Source: Aphrocallistes beatrix (Eukaryota > Porifera > Hexactinellida > Sceptrulophora > Aphrocallistidae). From it: a stretch of 64,000 nucleotides of DNA. Position numbers and translations under genes: made by a program. This document shows positions 22,966 through 33,800 of this stretch, piece by piece. How positions within the stretch are numbered: the first letter of the stretch is position 1; the number at the start of each line of letters is the position of its first letter. The notes under the pieces are model-generated. The model was not told the origin of the DNA and did no database searches. It was given only the letters and a program-made list of their open reading frames with translations. Location of the stretch: assembly GCA_963281255.1 (NCBI GenBank), contig OY725499.1:62001-126000 (forward strand), in the 5' to 3' direction.

Positions 22966-24319
22966 TATGAAATATGAAATAATGAATTAAATTAATGGTG
23001 CTGAGAGATTTTTCGCTAAAGCTATTTTTAATGAGATTTTATTATTTCAATTATAAATTATAATGATTAATGATATAAATTAGTTTCTTAGAATAAATAC
23101 ATTTTCGGGTGAGGATATTATTGCCTTTTTTACAAACATAACTTCTACACTCAGCAGTCAAATTTCTCAATTCTATTGATTGGACACATTTTTTTGTTTT
23201 TAATTAAAAAAAGGCGAATTAATGGTTAGAAAATCGCCATAACATCAAAAAATGCTTAATCAGCATTTTTAATAGAAATTTATTCCTTTTAAACACTAAT
23301 TATATACCACACCTTAAAGTGTTGTGCATTAAGTACGTTATTATATGTTGTAGGCCGAATTGAGTTTCAGACAGTAGTATGATCTCCACCTTTATTTGAT
23401 AATCAATTTGGCCTGTAACATAACCACGTATGAATATCTTCATTATTTAACTTTTTATTGTTTGAGAGAACATCTATTATAAGGCAATGCAAACAAAAGA
23501 GTTTATATTTTCTTTTTATCCAATTCGGTTTCTCATCCATAGTTTGTTGCCCACAAACAATTATGTCTAAATATATACGTAAATAGTAATTTAAATCGAA
23601 GATATTATACCCATTATCTTTTAGATAATATCATAATTTGAATTTCAATATGTATTTTATTACTTATTGAAAAAGCAAATATTAAAACTATTTGTTGTAA
23701 TTACCATCTTAGCAGATGCATAAGAGTATACAATAACTCACCACTAAGGTGTATCCACTGTGATCACAGGCTAATAAAGGTGGAAAGAAATTTATGGAAT
23801 GTTACGTTGGGGTTGTGATGGAGTGAAATTGTGTGGGATTTGTCTAACAAGGGGCTCGATATATCATTAATTGAAGAATGCTGATAGTATGTACTTTCTA
23901 TTATTAGAATTATTTTATATGATTGTGCAGAGGTACGTATCAAAGAGTTTACTATTACACAATTTCTATTTTTCACTGATCGATTATGAGTGAATCAAAA
24001 AAGTGAGTAAAATATAGCTTTAAACAACTGTTCTGATTCAGTTATAAGTCTATCGATGAAAGAATAAGTTCAAATAAGTCGAACCTGCTATTTATAGTAG
24101 GAGAGTTATCATAGCGGTAGATGCCACAGGTGTTTCTGAATGTTACACTGTCAAGATATTCACAGCCGCACGCATGTAATTATTTAAGTATCAAACAAGG
24201 AGACATACAAAGTAACAGGACTAATGAGAAAAGACACTGTGAGTATTTTAACTCTAACAAATGGGTAAATGAGGTTAGTACAATAGAGGGGAAGCAGCTA
24301 TAAAATTACTCTAACTACA
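22674..24319. other. Intergenic region, little structure
   Basis: Apart from the right arm of the split element up to 22965, this stretch is AT-rich, with no frame, RNA gene or clear repeat that I can support. Confidence 0.5.
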
Positions 24320-27001
24320 CTACCATGCAACTGGCGCCGAGGGTGTCGGGCTACCATCCCTAAGTTGCGTAAGCACAGGTGCGTTTGGTGGGACGTTATG
24401 AGAGAATCGCTTCATTTCAAAGCTTTCGTCTGGTGTTGAGTAGACAGGTGGAGGTTGGTCTGGGATGCCCGTCGGTTGGTTCGCAAATACATACGGTTTC
24501 TGTTCAGAGCTTACAATACGTGGGCCTACAGGAACAGGGACAGGTTCTTCATGATCACTTTCGAACCATGTTTCATGATCGCGACGTACGCCATACCTAG
24601 CCACGACAAAAGAGAAGATAGACGATATGACGAGGAAAAAGAGTGCCCAACCAAGACAGAACCAGTACACATTAAAATTGCTGATAATCCCACGACACGT
24701 CACATCTGTAAATGCGTCATAGATTCCAGGGATGAAATTGCACCGTGGAAAATTGTCTCGAATATAATTCGTGTAGATAATCACGTTGGTATCCAACGTC
24801 GCGATAGAATCGTTAATCAAGGAGTCAGTAAGCCTGGAAAGGTTGGCAGCGAATTGGTTGACAGTATTCGAAGCCTCGGTTAGAGTCATATTAACAGCAT
24901 TCAGTTCATTGTTAATCGTGCTCAGCGATGTTGTCGTTGAGCTGATAAGAGAGTTTGCCTGTGGAATCAAATTATTCATAACGTTATCTAAGTCAGAGAG
25001 GATTTCCACTGCACTTGCTCGCGTTGCAGCTAGACTTGTGCTACCACTCGAATCAATTTGAGAGATTAAATTCATAACAGGTGTTCTCGCCTGCGAGATC
25101 TGTTGAGAAACTTGGGTAGTACTTAACTCAGTTGTTATGTCATTAGCGGCATCAAAATTATATTGTGAAGTATCGTATTGGTTAATTGAAGAGGTATAAC
25201 TGTCTACTATCCCGGCAGAAATAACATTAGGATTGATTTGGTTTCGAACGTCAGAGACTGTGTTGTCTAACAAATCCGTAACATTCATTATGATTCTGTT
25301 CGTCAGGGCTTCAGCTTGAAATGCTTGTAACAGATTCTCGTCATTCTCACACGAGTCAAAGATGCGAGAGATATTCAACTGCAAATCAAAAGTGCCAAAA
25401 CTCCCAACTTGAATATTTGAAAAATTTAAAGGTATACAAGGCGTGATAAACCGTAGAAGAGAACGGTCAACGAGCGGTTGACAAACAGTGCTAGAAATAC
25501 CGCCAAATATGAAAAGAGCAACAAGAATAGGCGCCAAAATCCAAGTTATACAGAAGCCCGCGTAGCCTGAGATAGCGAGGAGCTTAGCAGCGCAATTCGA
25601 AGAGGATTTCCGCATGGAAGGCTGTGCTTCATGATCATAACTGACTAGTGTGATAATCGCACCAACAATGGCTAGAATTATGTTGACAAGAACCACACAG
25701 AAGAGTATTATCGAAATGGCTAAAAGGATCTTGTACGCGATTTCATAGTTACGCGTAAACTCGGATGGAGGAACATTTATCAACTGAAGGAGGCTATTGA
25801 AGTTGCTAAAATTGTTAAAAATTTGTCGGAATGTATCTGTAACTGAACTGATAGCGCTTAAATCAAAAGATCCCAGGACATTCAGATCGCTAAAGTATTC
25901 CATGAGAGTGTTAATCTCGCTGTCAACTCGCGTAGAGATATTCGCTACGAGGCTTGAAATCTCAGTCGTGTTAATATCGTTTAGTGTAGCCACAGAGGAT
26001 GATATATCTGGTATGTTGGAAGCGGATAAACCTGTCGTGACAGAATTCGGAATTGAATTACAGTTTGACAACCCGTTATTATTACATTCGGTTCTTAGAT
26101 TGGACAATTTCGTGCTTACAGACATTGCTTCGCTGTTCAAATTCGTCACAAAATTAGAAGCACTATTGAGTGTGGCATTCAGCATATTAACTGATACAAC
26201 CAGCGCGTTAATTTGATCTATCGTCCCATCCAAGTCACTTGCGAGTGAAACCAAGCGATCCCCGAATGAAGTATTAAAAAGTCGCTGCACTTGAATGATA
26301 GTCGCTTCAAAAGTTGAGTTGAGTTGAGTGTCAATAGTGAAATTCAATTGGTCAACTATGCCGGAAATGGAATTGTTTAGAAAACCGAGAGAAGTGTCAA
26401 CATTGTTTGGTAAGTTGGAAATGTAGTTGTTAAAACTGACATAGGACAAGATCCCGAAAACGCATCCCAAAAATGAAACAGCAAGAAGGAGTAGAAGAAT
26501 CGGGGTCCATATTATAATATTGATCCCGGTACATCCAGGGGTGACGTTCTGAGTATCACTCGCTCCACAGTTCTTACAGAAGACCCTGCAGCAACACACA
26601 ACGATACAAGTAATGCAAATCGACAGTCCACAACACAGACCAAACACACCAAGGATCACAAATCCAACCAGCCAATTGGTGAAGAGAGTGGGACTAGAAC
26701 TTCCTAAGTTTAGAACCATATCGAGATTCTGTATAACGCATGAAGAATTCGTAGCTTCTAGTGCCGCATCGAGGATAGGAGATACACCTTGAGAAACCCC
26801 GAATACGATTCCATCGCTAGCTGAGTAGAGCCATTCCAGGTAGCTTGGGTTGTTGTATGTCGGTAAGCTCGATTGTCCGGTAATACTGTCTGGTGGCGGG
26901 TTTAAGGCAAGGGTGCCATTGGGCAGGATGACGTAGTTCTCCTGGGTTTGTGCAGCAACGATCGATACGAAGCTGACAATGACTATGAAGTGGAGAAGCA
27001 T
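24320..27001 (-). CDS. Prominin-like five-span membrane glycoprotein, intronless coding region
   Basis: 893 aa in one exon. The order of parts matches prominin (CD133): signal peptide (MLLHFIVIVSFVSIVAAQ), a short extracellular stretch, and TM1 followed by a cysteine-rich cytosolic turn (CITCIVVCCCRVFCKNCG). TM2 (IIIWTPILLLLLAVSFLGCV) leads to a long extracellular loop rich in N-glycosylation sites. TM3, TM4 and a second long loop follow, then TM5 (YWFCLGWALFFLVISSIF) and a proline-rich cytosolic tail. Prominins organise plasma-membrane protrusions and bind cholesterol; this is family knowledge. Tweety-type channels also have five spans but are much shorter. The ATG lies 21 bases after a possible acceptor (tatttgcag). 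Vertebrate prominin genes have many coding introns, so one exon here suggests an old retrocopy or complete intron loss. The assignment rests on topology and the cysteine motif. Confidence 0.85.
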   Translation of the reverse strand: MLLHFIVIVSFVSIVAAQTQENYVILPNGTLALNPPPDSITGQSSLPTYNNPSYLEWLYSASDGIVFGVSQGVSPILDAALEATNSSCVIQNLDMVLNLGSSSPTLFTNWLVGFVILGVFGLCCGLSICITCIVVCCCRVFCKNCGASDTQNVTPGCTGINIIIWTPILLLLLAVSFLGCVFGILSYVSFNNYISNLPNNVDTSLGFLNNSISGIVDQLNFTIDTQLNSTFEATIIQVQRLFNTSFGDRLVSLASDLDGTIDQINALVVSVNMLNATLNSASNFVTNLNSEAMSVSTKLSNLRTECNNNGLSNCNSIPNSVTTGLSASNIPDISSSVATLNDINTTEISSLVANISTRVDSEINTLMEYFSDLNVLGSFDLSAISSVTDTFRQIFNNFSNFNSLLQLINVPPSEFTRNYEIAYKILLAISIILFCVVLVNIILAIVGAIITLVSYDHEAQPSMRKSSSNCAAKLLAISGYAGFCITWILAPILVALFIFGGISSTVCQPLVDRSLLRFITPCIPLNFSNIQVGSFGTFDLQLNISRIFDSCENDENLLQAFQAEALTNRIIMNVTDLLDNTVSDVRNQINPNVISAGIVDSYTSSINQYDTSQYNFDAANDITTELSTTQVSQQISQARTPVMNLISQIDSSGSTSLAATRASAVEILSDLDNVMNNLIPQANSLISSTTTSLSTINNELNAVNMTLTEASNTVNQFAANLSRLTDSLINDSIATLDTNVIIYTNYIRDNFPRCNFIPGIYDAFTDVTCRGIISNFNVYWFCLGWALFFLVISSIFSFVVARYGVRRDHETWFESDHEEPVPVPVGPRIVSSEQKPYVFANQPTGIPDQPPPVYSTPDESFEMKRFSHNVPPNAPVLTQLRDGSPTPSAPVAW

Positions 27002-27041
27002 TGACTAGCTGAGGCTATAATGCTGCAAATAAACAAACATA

Positions 27042-27203
27042 TTATCGGTATGGTGGAAATAGTTCGCAAAAAAAAACAAAACGAAAATAGTTCGACTTTC
27101 CAAAAAAGGAAATAGTTTACATGAAAACCACCATTAATCCTAATGCAAAAAAGTCGAACTATTTCCTTTTTCGAAAAGTCGAACCATTTCCGCATTACCA
27201 TAT
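27042..27203. repeat. MITE-like element, family H
   Basis: About 160 bp between ggtatggtggaaatagttcg and the inverse cgaaccatttccgcattacc. The central phrase is accaccattaatcctaat. Copies are at 28652-28814 and 31974-32154. Confidence 0.85.
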
Positions 27204-27800
27204 TATCCCAGATAAAAATTATGTCATTACATAGAAAATATCTCGCAGTCTATCCTACTAGGGATTTTCTATGTAGCAATCATAATTGCTGCATTCTAAA
27301 CAGCCATCTCGGTTGCTATGCTGTAATTTAGAGGATAAGTGGGCATGAAAATACTGCAAAACTAGAAATATTTGGATACATATATTCTAATGCGCGGTAC
27401 GTATACTATATGCCTAAATCTCGTTGACGATAAAGAATCAGCAATGAAATGCATACTATGAAGTAATTACAATATATAGAACACATATGCCATTGTAATG
27501 GATTTAAAAGGTTCAACAATCTGGCTTCAACATGTGAGACACAATATTACCATGTATATGGTTATAATGAGAAATCTTTTTACTATAACATACAAATGGA
27601 ATACATTTAACCTTATAACTTCATATATTCAAATACCCATATATAAAAAGCAGTATTAAATATACAGTTTGAGATGTTAAAATGTATATACACAAGTTCA
27701 TACTGATGAATGGAACAGTGTTTGGGTAAAAATACTAAAAAAAGTTATATAAAAATCCAAATTTTAACACTATATACATACTCTAGGGGAGTGGACATGT
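27204..27800. other. Short intergenic region between prominin and the Notch ligand
   Basis: AT-rich with no coding frame. It holds the 3' end of the Notch-ligand transcript, probably including its 3'UTR. I see no further feature that can be supported. Confidence 0.45.
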
Positions 27801-30800
27801 TCAATGGTCACCGTATTCATTCTCGGCCACCTCGGGGGAATTGTACAAAGAGTGCCTAGGTTCTGGTTCTTTATCAGAAGTCTTTGCTACCTCGTTATAT
27901 ATACCTTTGGTAGCCTGTTCATCTGCTGCTGGGAAATCGCTTATTTCATTATAGGCTGATTTCATTTTAGGAGCTTGAGTATCAAACTCACTAATTTCAT
28001 TATAAGCTGAGTCTATCTTTTGAGTCTGACTAATACTGAGATTTGGGTCAGGGAGGTAGACATTTTCTTCAATCGTAGCTCGCTCGTATTGGGGATTAGA
28101 TGTGACGGCTGTGGCCGGCTTTAAGTCACCAAATTCCATACCAGCGTAAGCAGGGTTATTCGTAACACCTTCGTCTACTTGGAAACCAGGAATCTCTTCA
28201 TAGTTATTTACGTCTAATGATTCATATTGTCCGTCTACATGTAATAATATGATTATAATATACTTGGAAACACAATGATGCAAGGAACAGAAATCATGAA
28301 TTTGAGGTAAATGGATACTTCACAAATGATCTCAACTCGCTTATAACCAGGTGCTCGCAACTGCTGATACAAAAACATTTGTATACTAAGCATACAGTTA
28401 GAGCTGCCAACATCTGCTGATTCGTAATAGTATAAAACGCTGAAGCACAATTACGTATTACATATTTACTTACCTTCTCTGACCTCAACCGTTTTAGTCT
28501 TCATCGATCGAATGATACAACACGCACAGATTAGGAAGCAGAGTAGGATTAAGATGATTAAGACAAGGAAACCACTCACTGGGATGATTATATAGTACAC
28601 AAAGTCATCCAATGGAATTCCTAGAGTTGAGAAAGGTGAAAATAGAAGTAATGCGGAAATGGTTCGACTTTTCGAAAAAGGAAATAGTTCGAATTGCGGA
28701 TTTAGGAAATACTTTTTATCATTAGGATTAATGGTGGTTTTCATGTGAACTATTTCCTTTTTTGGAAAGTCGAACTATTTCTGTGTTTTTTTTGCGAAAT
28801 ATTTCCACCATACCAAAATAGATAACCTTTTAACAGCAACCTCGGTTGCAATATAGAGAATAATCCCATTCGCAATCTAGGTTGCTATAAAAAAATTTTA
28901 AAGATACTTTTGAAAATCCTTAAAATATTAGCACAATTGTCAAGCAAGAAAGAAAAAATTGATTGAGTATGTAATTGGTATGTAAGCATGGCAGCTTATC
29001 AATCAATTACCAATTCAATCATAATAAATCTTTACTTACCCGTGATTGCAGCTAGAGAAAGAAAAAGAACAAATAAGTACAAATTTAGATATATCAGACA
29101 TTTTTAAATCGTGTCCTCTTACCAGATATTGCTGGGTTGCAAGTAAGTGGGTTTAGACCTAAAATACATTTATATCGTTATTATACTATTATACTATAAA
29201 TTTGAGGATACTATGTATGTAGTACCTTTGAAAAAAACTTACCAATCCCTGAGTTGGGACATTGGCAGAAATAAGAACCATCAGTATTGGTACAATTCAC
29301 ATCTACTGGACAAGTATTAAGCACGGGCAGTGAGCACTCGTCAATGTCTGATTCACAATTAGAACCAGTATAGCCTGATGGACAGTTACAGCTGATTGTT
29401 CCCGTCGTCAAATCCACATCCGTGCATGTTCCTCCGTTTAAGCAGGGGTTTGGAAGGCAAGATGTGTTATCTGTAGAGAGAACAATATACACAATACTCA
29501 ATTTTAGAAGTTGGGTTCTCCCCATGGCGTTTTCAGTGATCCACCGATAAGCTTTCGGATACATAGAGTATCGACTAATATTCCTTCCCCAGAAGGACGA
29601 TTAGTCTTTATTATTTCTAATCGAAGGCATATCGGTGATATCTCTTATATTAAAAAATCTTAGGGAGAACATTTAAAAGTATAATTTAACTAACCATGTA
29701 AGCAGATTAGACCTCTCCAAGGATCTGGACAATCGCAAGTGTATTCGTTGCGTCCATCAACACAAATACCACCGTTGTGACAAGGAAACCCGTTACACTC
29801 ATCAATATCTAGATTTTTCAAGTGTAAACAAATATTTGATTTTATTCATCAATTAATTAATCATTAATAACCTAGCGGAAGCAAATTGAAGTGGTACGGC
29901 AAAAATATACGTTGCCATACCAGGAAGACAAATTCTGAAAAAAATTGTACGGCAAAATGTGGTGTTGCAATAGTAATATCATAATTTCCGGGACGGGACC
30001 GTCCCGAAAAATCTAGATACCTAATTTCCGGGACGGGATCCCGTCCCGTCCCGGAAATAAGGTACATTTTCTGTCCCGTCCCGGAGATTAGGCATCTTGA
30101 CTTGTCCCGTCCCGGAAATTAGGTACCTAGATTTTCCGGGATGGTCCCGTCCCGTCCCGGAAAATAGGCATGCCCAATTTTAGAGAAAAGGTGATATGGT
30201 AAATGCCGTACACGCCGTATCGCTTCCGCCGAGTCTGTATATACCCCAATGAAAACTATTTTTCTTGGGGGAAGCAAAAAAATTCGAGAGAGAGGGTTAA
30301 CAGACTCACTGATATCACAACGAAGTCCTGTGAAGCCCGGTAGACATCTACACTCGAATGCATCATCTGTTGCATTTACACATTCCATCACGTTGGATTG
30401 GTTGCAAGGGTTAGTTGCACAGGAAATGCCTAGAAAAACCAATTTGTTAATGTAGAACTAATAAGGATAGTCTATGGTGAATTAATGTACTAACCTTGCC
30501 GGCAATAAGTGCCGGTGTAACGTTCTTCGCAGGTACATTCGAAACCATCTACCAAATCTGTGCATTCACCAAAAGTTCCGCAAACAGAACTTGAGTTTGG
30601 GAAAAGATTCGTGACTGAGATAATCTCTGTGGCACACTCGTTGATCTCGATACTACACTCAATGCCAGTGAAGCCAGGAATGCAGTCACATCTGTGGTCG
30701 TTTATTAAATCGACGCATGTGCCATTTATACACGACACATCAATACAGTCGTTAATATTTTCGCCACAAAATGTACCACGAAACCTAAAAGAGCATTTGA

Positions 30801-33800
30801 AATGACAATAAAATCCAAAATATTGCCATATATTATGCACCCTTTTATCTGATTCTAGTATGTAGAGCTCTGAAAATAGCATTTGGGACACAGTGAAATA
30901 CTCGAGAAGCCGTGAACCAGTGGTGTTTCTAGTTTTCTCAAACTGGAGGGGCAAAGGGGGGAAGGTAAAAGTATGTGTGGACTATAGCCCCCCTTGCTCC
31001 TCCCAGCCTAGATACGCTCCTGCAGGCATAACGCAATCAAGCGAATCATGTCTTATTGCAGATATAAAAGATTATATAGAATTCGTGTCCATTTCGTCAT
31101 TTTTACTTAATCTGTGATCATAATGAATAAATGAGTATAAACCAAGGTTGAAACGGCTTCAACCAAATACCAATTTAACCGAATAATGGTCAGACCAAAT
31201 AATTTGGTCAACCAAATAATTTAGTTAACCAAATTATTCTGTTGTTACAACTAAATTATTCGGTTTTCAACCGAATACCAAATAAAGATATTTGGTTACA
31301 AACCGAATATCAACTACAGTCGACTCCACTTAATAGGGTCACATCGGTCAGAGGACATTTTGCCCCGATTAAGCGGAGAACCCTATTAACCGAAAATTCT
31401 TTTGTATTAACTTCTATGTGTGAGAGCTATTCCGGTCCTGCCAAAAGTGACCCGATTAAACAGTGACCCTATTAAGCGGAGTCGACTGTATTTGCAAGTA
31501 TTATTTGGTTAAACCGAATAATCAACTATCCGTGTGCAACCCTGGTATAAACTTACCCTAACACACACTGACAAGTGTAATTGAATCTGTTATTAATACA
31601 AGTTGCATTATTTAAACAGAAGTTATCCATCGCACAGTAATCCGTGCGATCATTGCAGGCTGGGCCTTCAAACCCAACAGCACAAGTACAGTTGAACCCT
31701 CCTGGAAAGTTGGTACAGTTGCCGTCGTTATTGCATGGACTCAAATTGCATTCATTTATATCGTCCTGACATAAAGTACCTAAATAAAGAAGAAGAATTT
31801 TTGATTTGTAAGTAAAAAGGTACGAAGTGACACAATTGTGTCGCGAGGTGTTCGCTAAAAATCATTACTAACTTCATTGACCCAAAATATTTTTACATCT
31901 TGAGGCCAAACTTCACTTAATTCACTCAATTGGTTTCCCAGGGAGAAAAATTAAAAATTTTAAGGTACATATATGGTATGGTGGAAAAAGTTCGCATAAA
32001 AACCGGAAATAGTTCGACTTTCCAAAAAAGGAAATAATTCGCAAAAAAAACCCACCATTAATCCTAATGATAAAAATCGAACTATTTCCTAAATCTGCAA
32101 TTCGAACTATTTCCTTTTTCGAAAAGTCGAACCATTTCCGCATTACCATATAAACAGATAGCCCATATTGTGAATTTGAGTATATATCCCATTTTCTTGG
32201 TTCTCACCATCATATCCCACTAGACACTGACACCTGAAGCTATTCCCAGGTAGATCGATACAGTTAGCACTGTTATTACAAGGATTCATGGCTGTAGGGC
32301 AATTTTCTTGATTGTCTCCGCAGTAGATGCCGATAAAGCCATTACTAGAAGAAAATATGAATTACTAGAAGAAAATATGAAGAAAATATGATATTAGAAT
32401 GGAAAAGATGAGAGATTTTTTATTTTCCTCCAAGAAAATAAAAAGGTAGTTAGTAGCAAGTAAATTCTACTCTGTCAACTCACATGCAGGAGCAATTAAA
32501 TGGAGGATCTCCAGTGGCATTTGAACACGAAGCTCCATTCAGACACGAGTTAAACTCTGGAGAACAATAATCCGGATTGGGATGATCGATTGCATCTAGT
32601 CAAACAAAATAAATAAGTTCGCTATGAAACATAAGATGAACTGCTTATAATTACGAGTTAACTCACTTAGAGTACAATCCCTCCCAACGAATTGGGCATC
32701 TGTGCATTCACATACGTATCCATTCACGAAGTCAGTACAGTTACCATTATTCCCGCAAGGGTTGATGGCACACTCGTTGATTTCTGTTAAAAAAATAAAA
32801 TAAAAAAATAAAAATGATTTCTGTTAAAAAAAGAAAAAAAAGGTCAGAGGACATTTTGACCCGATTAAGCGGAGAACCCTATTAACCGAAAATATTTTGT
32901 ATTAGCTTCTAGGTGTGAGAGCTATTCTGGTCCTACCAAAAGTGGCCCGATTAAGCGGCTGACCCGATTAAACAGTGGCCCTATTAAGCGGAGTCGACTG
33001 TAATTCGTTTTTCTAAATTAAAAATAGGAAAATGACCATATATAGAATGTCGACTATCATACATTTAATCAAATTCTATATTCAAATAACCAATGAGGTA
33101 CATACAGATATTAAAAGGGTACCAATCATCCACGTATATATATTCGTATAGGGACAGGACATATTAAGGTAAAGGTGTTAAAACTTCAACAAAAGAAGCG
33201 GGGAAATTGCCTACCATCCCATTGAGTTCCCCCTGATACCAATCATCGTTTAACTTCTCCAGGAGATCAATGATTTGACCTGCTTCAAATATCAAATCTC
33301 CGTCTATCCCTTCATTATAATCGAACAGGGCTTTTGCCCTTGGGAGCAAATCGTCGTTCAATTGTGTAACGTTCTTTAAAGGATCGACTTTTCGAGGCGT
33401 TTTCAACGTCTCCGGCGGTGAATCCTGTATTTTTTCGATGAAATTCGCCGGGAAAATCCCTTCTTTCCCTTTCAACTCTCCCTGCAGCCATTCATCACTG
33501 AGGGTAGTTATATTGGTGATGACGTCACCGGTTTTGAAGGCTAAATCTCCTTCGGAACTACCAGGAAAATCGTAGATCGCTTTTCCACTGTATCCAGTGT
33601 CAGATTTCGCAGGTTCACTGGTAACAATGGGAGTTATGGGCTCAGGTTTTTGTTCTTCGACGACAGCTACCTCAGGAAGTGGTTCGACAATTTCGATAAA
33701 GGTTTCCGGAAATATACCCTCATCACCTCCAGTAGGCAAGATACCTTTGTACCATCCATTTCCCAACTTCTCCAATAAATAGACCATTCCTCCTTTAGAC

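Noticed and set aside
29864-30120. Minus-strand frame with RDPVPEIRYLDFSGRSRPG
   Set aside because: It is a translation of the GGGACGGGAC repeat, not a protein gene.
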